Shown here one piece after another: positions 33,452 through 42,208 of a DNA stretch of 64,000 nucleotides. A program made the translations under genes and the position numbers. Under the pieces are notes generated by a model. It saw only the letters and a list, made by a program, of their open reading frames with translations, was not told where the DNA came from and made no database searches. Within the stretch, counting starts at the first letter, position 1. Every line of letters starts with the position of its first letter. The stretch covers positions 2,852,001-2,916,000 of the forward strand of contig NZ_CP036175.1 of NCBI RefSeq assembly GCF_003261575.2, written 5' to 3'. The DNA comes from Klebsiella huaxiensis. Lineage in GTDB: Bacteria; Pseudomonadota; Gammaproteobacteria; Enterobacterales; Enterobacteriaceae.

Positions 33452-34654
33452 TTATGGGCGTTTACCAAACTCGCAGCTTTGCTGGGTCCAGCGGCGGGCC
33501 TGTTCGCTCAGGGTAAAGCCCAGACCGTGACGCTCAGAAACCCACATCCGCCCGTCGCGCAGCTCCAACTGTTCGTTAAACAGCGGGTTCAGCCACTCGA
33601 AGTGCTCCAGCCACGGCTCCAGCGGATAGGCGGCGGCAAGATGCAGATGGACTTCCATCGCAAAGTGCGGGGCCAGCTTGCGACCGTGCTTCGCCGCCAG
33701 ATCCATAATTTTCAGGAACGGAGAGATCCCGCCGACGCGCGGGGCATCCGGCTGCACAAAGTCGCTGGCGTTGCCGAGGATCAGCTGTTCATGCTCGCGG
33801 AAGCTGGTCAGCATCTCTCCGGTCGCAATCGGCGTGTCCAGCGCGGCGGCAAGCTGCGCGTGACCTTCGACATCGTAAGCATCCAGCGGCTCTTCAATCC
33901 AGATAAGATTAAACTGCTCCATTTTGCGTCCCATACGAATGGCGGTTTCGCGATCCCACTGTTGGTTGGCGTCCACCATCAGCGGGAAATCATCGCCCAG
34001 CACTTCGCGCACTGCCGTCAGGCGACGGATATCTTCAGCCGTGTTCGGCTGACCGACTTTCAGTTTGATGCCGCCGATCCCGTTTTCACGTGAGATAGCC
34101 ACATTTTTCAGCACCTGATCCAGCGGGGTATGCAGGAAGCCGCCGGAGGTGTTGTAGCACTGCACGGAATCGCGATGCGAGCCAAGCAGTTTTGCCAGCG
34201 GCAGCCCGGCGCGTTTGGCTTTCATATCCCACAGCGCAATATCGATAGGGGAGATAGCCTGTACCGCCATGCCACTACGACCAACCGAAGCACCGGCCCA
34301 CAGCAGTTTGGTGTAGATCTTGTCGATATCATTCGGGTCTTCGCCGAGCAGGTTATCGGCAATCTCTTTGGCGTGGGCGTAAATGCCCTGGCCGCCTGCA
34401 CGCTTGGAATAACTAAAGCCAACCCCTTCAAAACCGTCGCGAGAGCGGATTTCCGCGATGATAATCGCTACTTCGGTGAGTGGTTTTTGTCGACCAGTGA
34501 GGACTTTTGCATCGCTGACCGGGGTCGCCAGCGGCAGAAAGGCCAGCGACAGTTTGACGTGCTCAATGCGATCGCCGGTTTCTGCGGCGGTTTTTACGCC
34601 GGAAGCTTTGGCGTAGGTCACGGACTCGGAATTCGCGCTAGAGGTCATATTCAT
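33452..34654 (-). CDS. L-talarate/galactarate dehydratase
   Basis: Encodes 400 residues of the enolase superfamily (mandelate racemase subgroup), very similar to Salmonella STM3697, the characterised TalrD/GalrD. Visible catalytic parts: the KxK motif IGGIKLKVG, metal ligands in LMVDANQQWD, LIWIEEPLD and ATGEML, and the catalytic His in KLAPHFAMEVH. It dehydrates L-talarate or galactarate to a 5-keto-4-deoxy-glucarate for central metabolism. TTCC/AGGAA lies before the ATG. GntR-like operators upstream suggest control by the divergent LacI regulator. Confidence 0.92.
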   Translation of the reverse strand: MNMTSSANSESVTYAKASGVKTAAETGDRIEHVKLSLAFLPLATPVSDAKVLTGRQKPLTEVAIIIAEIRSRDGFEGVGFSYSKRAGGQGIYAHAKEIADNLLGEDPNDIDKIYTKLLWAGASVGRSGMAVQAISPIDIALWDMKAKRAGLPLAKLLGSHRDSVQCYNTSGGFLHTPLDQVLKNVAISRENGIGGIKLKVGQPNTAEDIRRLTAVREVLGDDFPLMVDANQQWDRETAIRMGRKMEQFNLIWIEEPLDAYDVEGHAQLAAALDTPIATGEMLTSFREHEQLILGNASDFVQPDAPRVGGISPFLKIMDLAAKHGRKLAPHFAMEVHLHLAAAYPLEPWLEHFEWLNPLFNEQLELRDGRMWVSERHGLGFTLSEQARRWTQQSCEFGKRP

Positions 34655-34672
34655 TTCCTTGTGGGTTATAAA

Positions 34673-34688
34673 ATGTTTGCGCTAACAT
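34673..34688. promoter_or_regulatory. GntR/LacI-type operator O1
   Basis: ATGTTTGCGCTAACAT is a near-palindrome that fits the GntR-subgroup LacI operator consensus (ATGTTACCGGTAACAT) at most positions. It lies 19 bp before the dehydratase start codon, where binding would block expression. Confidence 0.7.
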
Positions 34689-34818
34689 TTTTAATCCTGG
34701 TTTTGTTTTTACGCTACATTAGTGATTTTAATTTGTACAAACGATCACAATTAGCGGTTATAAAGGGTAAAATTATGCTGTGAGCATCACAATCCAAAGA
34801 GGTTTGTGAAAATTCACA

Positions 34819-34950
34819 ATGCATAATGATAGCGATAACATTTTATTTTTCAGGTCGTTGATTCTATTGGGGATGTACGGGGGAATGCTGGCAATTGCGT
34901 GGGCCATCATCAATAATGCCCACATGAAACGACTCAATACAGGGGCTTAG
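34819..34950 (+). CDS. Putative 43-residue membrane protein
   Basis: ATG at 34819, stop TAG at 34948-34950, only 2 bp before the GTG of the LacI gene. The product has a charged start (MHNDSDN), one hydrophobic helix (LILLGMYGGMLAIAWAII) and a basic tail (HMKRLN), so it would be a single-span inner-membrane protein. No strong ribosome site is visible. Operator O2 lies inside its first codons, which argues for caution. I do not recognise a family. Confidence 0.42.
   Translation: MHNDSDNILFFRSLILLGMYGGMLAIAWAIINNAHMKRLNTGA
34826..34841. promoter_or_regulatory. GntR/LacI-type operator O2
   Basis: ATGATAGCGATAACAT matches the same palindromic pattern as O1. It is centred 153 bp from O1 and 112 bp before the regulator's start codon. 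A pair in this arrangement could allow looping and autoregulation. Confidence 0.62.
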
Positions 34951-34952
34951 CC

Positions 34953-35957
34953 GTGAAAAGCATAAAACCGACGCGTGCGCCAACGCTGGATGATGTGGCC
35001 CGCAGCGCCGGGTTGTCGTCGATGACGGTGAGTCGGGCGCTGAATACGCCGCAGCTGGTACGACCGAAAACGGTAGAAAAAGTGATGCAGGCGGTGCAGG
35101 CCACGGGCTACATTCCCAACGCGTTGGCCGGCGGGCTGGCGTCCAGACGCAGCAAACTGGTCGCCGTGGTGGTACCGCAAATCAACAACAATATGTTTGT
35201 TGATACCATCCAGTCGCTGAGCGATACCCTGGCGGCGCGCGGCTACCATATGCTGCTGTGCGTGGCTGGCTATAGCCGGGAGACCGAAACCGAGCTGGTA
35301 TCAACTTTACTTTCGCGGCGCCCGGATGGCGTGGTGTTAACCGGCATTCAGCACGCACCGGCGCTAAAGAAAACTATTCTTAATGCCGCCACGCCGGTGG
35401 TGGAAATATGGGATCTGACCCCGACGCCGCTGGATATGCTGGTGGGCTTTTCTCATGAAAAAGTTGGCGAAACCATTGGTGAGTATCTGCTGGAAAAAGG
35501 CTATCGCCGTCCGGGGCTGTTATGGGCCGGAGATTCTCGCGCAACGTTGCGTAAGCAGGGGCTGTGCGCCCGGCTGGCTAAAAATGGGATTGACGATGCG
35601 CCGCAGGTCGAAGTGCCGCTTCCGGCGTCGCTGGCGCTCGGGCGCCGCGGCCTGGCTGAGTTGCTGGATTCTGACGTGTTTGACGTTATTGTCTGCAGCT
35701 CTGACACCCTGGCGCAGGGAGCGATTATGGAAGCCGAAAGCCGCGGCCTGCGCGTGCCGGAGGATCTTGCGGTGATCGGTTTTGGCGATCTGGATTTCGC
35801 CGCCAGCAATCGCCCATCCATCACCACGGTCAGCGTTGACCGTCACGCCATCGGCGAGCAGGCGGCCACCCTCCTTGCCGACCGCATTGAAGGTAATGGG
35901 GAAGGGGAAGTGATTATTGATATCGGCTTTCATCTGGTGGTGCGGGAGTCGGCGTAG
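34953..35957 (+). CDS. LacI-family regulator (GntR-like)
   Basis: Encodes 334 residues starting at GTG with AGGGG 7 bases upstream. The N-terminal HTH TLDDVARSAGLSSMTVSRAL and hinge GYIPNALAGGLAS are typical LacI; the periplasmic-binding-like core follows. It resembles GntR, the gluconate repressor, in the HTH and core. Divergent to the talarate/galactarate genes, it is the likely repressor of that operon, with an aldarate or derivative as inducer (inference). Confidence 0.87.
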   Translation: MKSIKPTRAPTLDDVARSAGLSSMTVSRALNTPQLVRPKTVEKVMQAVQATGYIPNALAGGLASRRSKLVAVVVPQINNNMFVDTIQSLSDTLAARGYHMLLCVAGYSRETETELVSTLLSRRPDGVVLTGIQHAPALKKTILNAATPVVEIWDLTPTPLDMLVGFSHEKVGETIGEYLLEKGYRRPGLLWAGDSRATLRKQGLCARLAKNGIDDAPQVEVPLPASLALGRRGLAELLDSDVFDVIVCSSDTLAQGAIMEAESRGLRVPEDLAVIGFGDLDFAASNRPSITTVSVDRHAIGEQAATLLADRIEGNGEGEVIIDIGFHLVVRESA

Positions 35958-36062
35958 AGTTGTTAAAGGAGCGGGTTATTGCGGCACTATTTCAGGCACA
36001 AAAAGAAAATCGAAATGCCGGGTTTGTGATAGCTTTATCGTTCTGACAATAAGGAGCCTGCA

Positions 36063-36290
36063 ATGCCACACGTAGATATTAAATGTTTCCCCCGCGACCT
36101 GAACGATGAACAAAAAACGGCGTTGGCTGCCGATATTACCAAAGTATTGGTTCGCCATTTGGGCAGCAAAGACAGCTCGGTGAGCGTGGCCCTCAAGCAG
36201 GTTGACCCGAGCGACTGGCAGCGGGTCTGGGACAGCGAAATCGCTCCGCAGATGGATCAGTTGATTAAAAAACCGGGTTACAGCATGTAA
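36063..36290 (+). CDS. pptA: Tautomerase PptA
   Basis: Encodes 75 residues. After Met removal Pro1 is the catalytic base of the 4-oxalocrotonate tautomerase family. PHVDIKCFPRDLNDEQKTAL and the end IAPQMDQLIKKPGYSM are nearly those of E. coli PptA (YdcE), which tautomerises phenylpyruvate-like compounds in vitro. AAGGAG lies 7 bases before the ATG. The physiological substrate is unknown. Confidence 0.9.
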   Translation: MPHVDIKCFPRDLNDEQKTALAADITKVLVRHLGSKDSSVSVALKQVDPSDWQRVWDSEIAPQMDQLIKKPGYSM

Positions 36291-36301
36291 TTTCGCTGCC
36301 T

Positions 36302-36394
36302 TCCCGGAGGCGATGCTGTGCATCTGTCCGGGCTACCAGCCTAAGTCATCTGCAATCCCGTAGCCCGGGCAGGCGCTTTGCGCCGCCCCCGGGA
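36302..36394. repeat. BIME (two convergent REPs)
   Basis: CCCGGAGGCGATGCTGTGCA... (36302-36337) and CCGTAGCCCGGGCAGGCGCT... (36358-36394) with a short linker, between convergent pptA and the porin gene. Confidence 0.85.
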
Positions 36395-36418
36395 GGGAGA
36401 CGGCACCGTGTTACTGTA

Positions 36419-38023
36419 TCAGAACCAAATCTCCGTCTGCACGCCGAAGTTCCAGTTGCCGCCGGCGGTAAAGCCTTTGCTGCCGAAATCGTCGTTAATC
36501 GCGTAGCGATCCAGATCTTTATCCCAGTTCATCCACGTCACAAAAAAACGAATCTCCGGCCGCGCTTTGATATCAAACACATCGCCCACTTTGAACGTTG
36601 GGGCGAAAGTCAGCTTATAAAAATCACCGCTCACCGCCTGGTATTGATGCACGCCGTTGTCGTAGCGATAGCTTCGTCCGTTTGGATTGAGGTCCATATA
36701 TTGCCAGGAAGCCTCATACAGCAGGGCGAAGTTGCGGGTGATCCCCTGAGACACCCGCAGGTTGAAGGTTGCCCAATCGTAACGGTCGCCATCGCGGTAG
36801 CGGTCTTCGCTGTGCTGGGCGATAACCGATGGAGCCAGCTCCCAGTTTTTCCCCAGCGGCAAAATTCCGTATGACGCAAAGCGCAAGGATTTTGCATTCT
36901 CGGTGAGATCGCCATCGCTGCCGGGCTGACGTGCTTCGGCACCGAGACCGCCGCCGTACTGTAAGGCGCTTTCGGATATCCCCGGCGCCAGGCCGTAGAA
37001 CTGCTGCTTATCGTGGTAAGCCAGCATCGCGTAATAACCGCTCTTCGCCGTATTATCGCTGCGCAAGGCATAGCTGCCGGTGGTCGAGGTGTTATCTTTC
37101 AGGTCATCGTTGCCCTGAGCCGTCATCACCGTGGTCATCAGCTGCCAGTTACTCCAGAAGTGGTTCGCCGTGAACATTAGATTCTGAATATCGTTGTCTT
37201 CGTAGTTATCGCTGCCAAGGTCGCCGAAGTTACGCGCGTATACCGAGTAATCACCGCGCAGATTGCTGCCCCAGGCCACGTCGTTGATGCCGCCGCCGGT
37301 ACCACCGAGGAACATAATGTCGCTATCGGTGAAGTGGATATCGAAGTTATCGCGGTCGAAACGCTTGCCCGCCCAGATGGAGGCGTTTTTAAATGGCCCG
37401 GAGAAATCGGCGAAGTTGCCCATCTCGACGTACAACTGGCGTACGTTCAGATGGTGGCTGTCGTTATCCTGCACCCACGGATCCGGGTTGGTCGCACCGT
37501 CGGCGAGCATGGTTTTAAAGTGCGCCCAGGAGCCGTCGTTAAAGGTCATTTTCTTACCGAAACTCAGCTCAACGTAGTTGTCCTTCTCGTTGCCGAGACG
37601 GCCAACGTGGGCATCGCCGTTGAGCGAACTGGCCGGAGAGATCCCAGGACCGCCGCGCGCGCCTTTACCGTGGCTATCGACCAGCATCCCGGAGCGGGCG
37701 TAGGCGTTGAACTCAAAGCCGTCGGCGAGGCTGGTTTTCGCCAGCTGTTTATCAGTGGCCTGCTGCTTTTGCTCGGTCGCAGCGGTGCGCTGGCTGAGGG
37801 TCTGTACCTGTTTTTCGGCTGCCGCCGCGCGCTGTTCTGCGGCGCTGGTGCGTTGTTCCGCCTGCTGCGCACGGCGGTTGGCTTCTCCCGCCTCTTGCTC
37901 CGCATGATTGAGCCGGGCTTCCAACTGCGCCAGCCGTTGTTCGATGGTGAGAGGCGCTGCACTCGCGCCCCAGGCCGAAAAAAGGGCGCAGCAAACCGCT
38001 GCGCTAATCAAAGAGATACGCAT
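36419..38023 (-). CDS. ScrY/LamB-family carbohydrate porin with coiled-coil N-terminus
   Basis: Encodes 534 residues: signal peptide 1-22 (GASA-APL), an Ala/Glu/Gln-rich coiled coil (about 26-95) and an 18-strand maltoporin-like barrel ending in the aromatic TEIWF typical of outer-membrane proteins. The coiled-coil extension is like sucrose porin ScrY. It is downstream of the rhamnosidase and GPH symporter genes, so it probably passes rhamnosylated oligosaccharides or glycosides through the outer membrane. A MITE-like repeat separates it from the symporter gene. Confidence 0.87.
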   Translation of the reverse strand: MRISLISAAVCCALFSAWGASAAPLTIEQRLAQLEARLNHAEQEAGEANRRAQQAEQRTSAAEQRAAAAEKQVQTLSQRTAATEQKQQATDKQLAKTSLADGFEFNAYARSGMLVDSHGKGARGGPGISPASSLNGDAHVGRLGNEKDNYVELSFGKKMTFNDGSWAHFKTMLADGATNPDPWVQDNDSHHLNVRQLYVEMGNFADFSGPFKNASIWAGKRFDRDNFDIHFTDSDIMFLGGTGGGINDVAWGSNLRGDYSVYARNFGDLGSDNYEDNDIQNLMFTANHFWSNWQLMTTVMTAQGNDDLKDNTSTTGSYALRSDNTAKSGYYAMLAYHDKQQFYGLAPGISESALQYGGGLGAEARQPGSDGDLTENAKSLRFASYGILPLGKNWELAPSVIAQHSEDRYRDGDRYDWATFNLRVSQGITRNFALLYEASWQYMDLNPNGRSYRYDNGVHQYQAVSGDFYKLTFAPTFKVGDVFDIKARPEIRFFVTWMNWDKDLDRYAINDDFGSKGFTAGGNWNFGVQTEIWF

Positions 38024-38049
38024 ACGAATCCTTATTTTTCCAGAAGTAG

Positions 38050-38174
38050 ATACCCGTCATACTTCAAGTTGCTTGTGCGTTGGCTACGCGCGTTCATCCG
38101 AATCACTTACTTGAGTAAGCTCATCGGAACTCTCTTGCTTGCCGCCTTCCTGCAACTCGAATTATTTAGGGTAG
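38050..38174. repeat. MITE-like palindromic repeat, copy 3
   Basis: Starts ATACCCGTCATACTTCAAGT and ends CTCGAATTATTTAGGGTA; about 125 bp. It contains an internal pair TTACTTGAGTAAG. It lies between the symporter and porin genes of the rhamnosidase locus. Confidence 0.88.
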
Positions 38175-38190
38175 AACGGTGTGATGTGCC

Positions 38191-39573
38191 TTACAGGGCG
38201 TGGTTTTCTCCGGATACCGACGAAGTGTCCGACGGTGCGCGGCGTCCGGCGTCGAGGTCGGCGCGGATCTGCTCGTACTGGTCGTCCAGGCGATAGAAGC
38301 GACCAATCCACAGCATCGAGGCGACAATCAGCAGTGCTGGAATGTAGAGATAACAGGCTTTAATCGCCAGCATCGCGCTATCGCTTTGCGCCTGGTTAGC
38401 GATATAACCGCCGGAAGAGAGCAGCACGCCGGTTATCGCCCCCGCGCTTGCCATGGCGACTTTGCCGAGGAAACCATTGATGGAGGTCAGAATTCCGGCA
38501 GTATTGATACCGGTCTTCCACACGCCGTAATCCACCGGATCGGCCTGCATGGAGAAGTAGATCGCTGTCCGTTGTCCTGCGCCGAGCGACAGCACCACCG
38601 CACCGGCAATCAGTCCCCAGCTATTAACGCCTGCCACCATCATCATGCCCATCCCGACAAGATTGATCGCGCTGGCGATCAGATAGACGTGGCGCTTTTT
38701 CATGCGTCTGGCGAGCAGCGGCACGGTGAGTGTTCCGAGTAGAGGAACGAAAGTGGAGATCCCGGCAACGATCGCCGTGAGATCGTTATTGCCTACGTAG
38801 TAGTGGAAGAAGTAAACCAGCGCCCCGGTCTGGAAGAAGAACGCGCCCCACATCAGGAAAATATTAATGGCGAACACAAACCACGGACGGTTGGCGCGCA
38901 GGCTGACCCAGGCGCGTTTTAAGGTCATCCGCTCTTGAGTAATGCTGATATTTTCTTTGACGTTGCGAAAGCTCACCAGCAGGAAAAACGTGGCAATGAT
39001 ACCGAAAATGACTGCGGTATAGAGGAAACCCTGTTCCTGATTACCTTTACCCAGCGCGCCGACCAACGGTAGGGTGGCGACCGCAACAATGGTTGCCCCG
39101 AGCGAGCCGAGCAGTATACGCACTGCTGAAAGCGTCGTGCGCTCCCGCGAGTCGTTCGTCAGAAACGGCAGCATGGCGCAAAACGGAATGTTAACGATGG
39201 TATAGAGAAACGACAGACACAGATAGGTGATAAACGCGTAAATCAGCTTACCGGTGGTGCCGAAATCGGGCACGTAGAAGGCCAGAATACACAGCAGCCC
39301 AAAAGGTACCGCGCCAATCAACAAGTACGGACGACAGCGACCCCAGCGGGTGGTGGTGTTGTCGATAACCAGCCCCATCAGTACGTCGGCAACGCCATCC
39401 ACCAGACGCGTGACGAGGAACATCAGGCCGACGTAATAGGCGGGCAGGCCCATCACGTCGGTGTAAAAGAACATCAGATAAAGAGAAATCATCTGCCACA
39501 CGAGGTTGCAGGAGAGGTCAGCGATGCCGTAGCCAACGCGCTGCCGCCACAGGGTAAAAGTTGTTTCTGCCAT
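38191..39573 (-). CDS. GPH-family (MelB-like) glycoside symporter
   Basis: Encodes 460 residues from the ATG of MAETTF; longer readings have no ribosome site. It has 12 helices of the glycoside-pentoside-hexuronide:cation symporter family: RVGYGIADLSCNLVWQMISL (12-31), MGLVIDNTTTRWGRCRPYLL and DPVDYGVWKTGINTAGILTS. It probably imports rhamnosyl disaccharides (for example rutinose-like) hydrolysed by the GH78 enzyme encoded just upstream. The ligand is inferred. Confidence 0.87.
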   Translation of the reverse strand: MAETTFTLWRQRVGYGIADLSCNLVWQMISLYLMFFYTDVMGLPAYYVGLMFLVTRLVDGVADVLMGLVIDNTTTRWGRCRPYLLIGAVPFGLLCILAFYVPDFGTTGKLIYAFITYLCLSFLYTIVNIPFCAMLPFLTNDSRERTTLSAVRILLGSLGATIVAVATLPLVGALGKGNQEQGFLYTAVIFGIIATFFLLVSFRNVKENISITQERMTLKRAWVSLRANRPWFVFAINIFLMWGAFFFQTGALVYFFHYYVGNNDLTAIVAGISTFVPLLGTLTVPLLARRMKKRHVYLIASAINLVGMGMMMVAGVNSWGLIAGAVVLSLGAGQRTAIYFSMQADPVDYGVWKTGINTAGILTSINGFLGKVAMASAGAITGVLLSSGGYIANQAQSDSAMLAIKACYLYIPALLIVASMLWIGRFYRLDDQYEQIRADLDAGRRAPSDTSSVSGENHAL

Positions 39574-39598
39574 AAAATGAACTCGCTTATCGTTGTTG

Positions 39599-41170
39599 TT
39601 AAAGTCCGTACTGGCGAATAAACCAGGCCGGGGTACAGCTCCACGCATGGCAATAACTGTTTATCAGTTTGCTGCCATAAGGGGAAAACTCAGGGCGCGC
39701 CGGGTCAAAAATTTCCCAAAAGGTGTCAGCGCCGTAATCGACCATTGCGCCCCAGTAGGCCTTGATCTGCGCAATTGCCTCGTCGCGCATACCGCACTGC
39801 AAGAGAGCGGCGATATAGTGGTGGCGCAGATAGGGCGTGTTCATAGCGATCGCGGGGGGATTTTTCTCCAGGTTGCGTATAATCTCCTGGCGCTGCTGAG
39901 GAGTTCCGACTTCCGCCAGCACCAGCCAGATTTGCGATGCCCAGGAAACCTGCCGCTGCTGGCCGCTAACGTAAAAGCCTTGCTGTTCGTCCCATAACGT
40001 ATCGAGCGCTGCGGCTTTGAGCTGTTGCAGGCAGGTGCGATAGCTCGCCGCCCGTTCAGGTTCAAAACGTTCCGCCAGCCAGATGGCACGTTGCAGGCAG
40101 TAAATCAGCACCCCTTGCGCGGAAGCCTGTTTATTCAACGATGCCTGCCAGTCGATAAACACCCACCAGTCGTCGCTATCGCGCACAAGGCCTGAGTCGT
40201 CGCAGCGGGTTAGCGCCAGATCGATCTGACGCTTAGCCGTGGGCCACAGCTCGCGTGCCGTTTGAAGATCTTCGGCGCTTTGCAGATAGTTGTAGAGAAC
40301 ATCGACAAAAAACAATGAGTAATCAAACAGGAAGGTGTCATCAGCAATGACATCCGGTTGGACGAAAACGTTGGCCGACACCATGCCATCTTCTCGGGTA
40401 TGTCCGGCGAAGAGGTACAGGCAGCGGCGCACCAGGTCATGTCGGCAGAAAGTCACATCGTTGACCAGCGCCTGAAGCCGTAGATCGCCGAGCCACAGGC
40501 GGCGGTCACGTTTGGGACCGTCCTCGAAGACTTCCTGCATGCAGTTTTGCAGGGTTAAAACGGCAATCCGGTCGATCTCTTGCAGTTGCGGATCGGCGGT
40601 GATGCTCGCTGGGCAGGTTTGGGTTGCCGAGGTCACGGCATTAACCCGAATCTGGTCGAACTGCAGGCGGAATTTGCTTGAAACAGCCTTCACCTCAACC
40701 TTCAGGTAGCGGAAGCAGTAACGGCGCGGAAGGTCGATTTCTGCGGGCAGGACATCCAGCCACAGATCCTGTTGTTGCAACCAACTGCTGCTGATCCAGC
40801 CCTGGTAATCACTGAACGGTTCGCACACTTCGCTAAGGGTTTCGCCGAAAGTGAACTGCAGATGAGCCGGAGCGTCCGGCGGGCTACCGGCGCTCTGGCA
40901 GAGAAAGTGAAGGTAGCCGACGTAGTGGCTGCCAAAATCAATAATAACGCTATCGCCGCTGGTCAGTTCGCGTTGGTAGAACGCGGCTAAGCTACTCACC
41001 GGTTCGGCGCGCCAGCCAAATAGCGCGCGGGAGTCGGCCCGGGCTTCTATCACGGCGACAGGCGGGTGTAGTTCGCTGCGCAGCGCGGGCCGCAACGCCT
41101 CGGCGGTGCGTAAAAAATCCTGGTGACGGGTCATCTTGACCTGAGCGTTATGTTGGATAGCCTGTGACAT
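39599..41170 (-). CDS. Alpha-L-rhamnosidase, GH78 family (RhaA-like)
   Basis: Encodes 523 residues from ATG 41168-41170 (GAGG 7 bases upstream). It resembles the compact K. oxytoca GH78 rhamnosidase: an N-terminal beta domain, then an (alpha/alpha)6 barrel beginning near QEIDRIAVLTLQNCMQEVFE. The acidic active-site stretch DGPKRDRRLWLGDLRLQ and the likely catalytic Glu in GADTFWEIFDPARPEFS are conserved. There is no signal peptide, so hydrolysis is cytoplasmic, after import by the symporter. The products would be L-rhamnose and a sugar or aglycone. Confidence 0.87.
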   Translation of the reverse strand: MSQAIQHNAQVKMTRHQDFLRTAEALRPALRSELHPPVAVIEARADSRALFGWRAEPVSSLAAFYQRELTSGDSVIIDFGSHYVGYLHFLCQSAGSPPDAPAHLQFTFGETLSEVCEPFSDYQGWISSSWLQQQDLWLDVLPAEIDLPRRYCFRYLKVEVKAVSSKFRLQFDQIRVNAVTSATQTCPASITADPQLQEIDRIAVLTLQNCMQEVFEDGPKRDRRLWLGDLRLQALVNDVTFCRHDLVRRCLYLFAGHTREDGMVSANVFVQPDVIADDTFLFDYSLFFVDVLYNYLQSAEDLQTARELWPTAKRQIDLALTRCDDSGLVRDSDDWWVFIDWQASLNKQASAQGVLIYCLQRAIWLAERFEPERAASYRTCLQQLKAAALDTLWDEQQGFYVSGQQRQVSWASQIWLVLAEVGTPQQRQEIIRNLEKNPPAIAMNTPYLRHHYIAALLQCGMRDEAIAQIKAYWGAMVDYGADTFWEIFDPARPEFSPYGSKLINSYCHAWSCTPAWFIRQYGL

Positions 41171-41231
41171 ACTGCGTCCTCTGTGTTTATTTGAGCGCAG
41201 CATAAGATGCCGCTGCCTGCGGCAACCACTC

Positions 41232-41265
41232 TGGCAATGCCAAAGCGTTTGAGAAAATGGCAATG
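41232..41265 (+). promoter_or_regulatory. Direct repeat, candidate AraC-type activator site
   Basis: TGGCAATG occurs at 41232-41239 and 41258-41265, with a related inverted AAAATGGCA near 41353. These lie between the divergent rhamnosidase and AraC genes, where a RhaS-like activator should bind. Spacing (26 bp) is longer than the usual AraC-family repeat, so the call is tentative. Confidence 0.35.
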
Positions 41266-41373
41266 ATGATGGGATGGGGAGGTTGGCGATCACAATTCCA
41301 TAAATCTTGCTCGTGGCGGCTACTAAAATGCATTATCTTGCCCCTGCGCCGTATGCCATTTTGGACTTGATAA

Positions 41374-42198
41374 ATGATGATGTTGACCGTTGAGTATTAT
41401 TTCGCCCATCCGCAGGATAAGCTGGGTATGTACGCCAGCGACCCGGAAGATAATAGCCATGAGCATAGTCACGAGTTTGCTGAACTGGTGATCGTTGAAG
41501 AGGGACACGGTTTACACGTTATTAATGGCCGACCATTATATATTCAACAGGGCGATGTTTTTTACGTTCAACCGGGTGACGTACATTATTATGATGAGCT
41601 GGGGACGCTGAAGTTAATTAACGTGTTGATTAACCCTTTAGCGGAATTTCAGTATTTACAACATCTCGATGGCTTATTGCAGACATTCTCAGCACAACAG
41701 GCCTCTTGCTACGGTTGGCTGGCCCCGGATACCCGCCATATCTGCCGGGAGCTGGTTGAGAAGATATTCTCAGCTGAATGCCTGCTGGCTGAAAATAGCG
41801 CACTGCGCGAAGCTGCTTTTTTCCAGCTGGTGACTACGATTCTGCATGCGGAATCTGAAGCAGAATATAGTAATACAAAGTATAAACTGCATAAGCTACT
41901 CACCTGGCTACAGGAGCACTGTTTCGAGGAACATAACTGGCAGCAGCTGGCGGAGAAATTTCATCTGACCACGCGAACGGCTTTTCGCCATATTAAAGAG
42001 GCCACCGGGCTGACACCGGACAATTATTTAAAACGCCTGCGTTTAGTTTCGGCACGCGTAAAATTACGCGAAACCGATATGACGATTACAGAAGTGTCTT
42101 ATTTATGCGGCTTCGCAAACAGCAATCACTTTACCACCTTATATAAAAAGGTTTTTGGCCTGACCCCCAGCGAGGATCGACGTCGTCTGCTGCGCTGA
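41374..42198 (+). CDS. AraC-family regulator (RhaS/RhaR-like)
   Basis: Encodes 274 residues. The N-terminal cupin sensor has HEHSHEFAELVIVEEGHG and the loop GDVFYVQPGDVHYY. The C-terminal pair of HTHs includes NWQQLAEKFHLTTRTAFRHIK and SYLCGFANSNHFTTLYKKVFG (split around the turn). The architecture is that of RhaS/RhaR. Divergent from the rhamnosidase operon, so the likely local activator responding to rhamnose or a rhamnoside. Three ATGs are in tandem; the first is taken. Confidence 0.87.
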   Translation: MMMLTVEYYFAHPQDKLGMYASDPEDNSHEHSHEFAELVIVEEGHGLHVINGRPLYIQQGDVFYVQPGDVHYYDELGTLKLINVLINPLAEFQYLQHLDGLLQTFSAQQASCYGWLAPDTRHICRELVEKIFSAECLLAENSALREAAFFQLVTTILHAESEAEYSNTKYKLHKLLTWLQEHCFEEHNWQQLAEKFHLTTRTAFRHIKEATGLTPDNYLKRLRLVSARVKLRETDMTITEVSYLCGFANSNHFTTLYKKVFGLTPSEDRRRLLR

Positions 42199-42208
42199 GG
42201 GGCAGCGG

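Noticed and set aside
37334..38296. 320-codon plus-strand frame antisense to the porin.
   Set aside because: It mirrors the porin gene and runs into the MITE-like repeat; the minus-strand frame has a signal peptide, coiled coil and barrel end.
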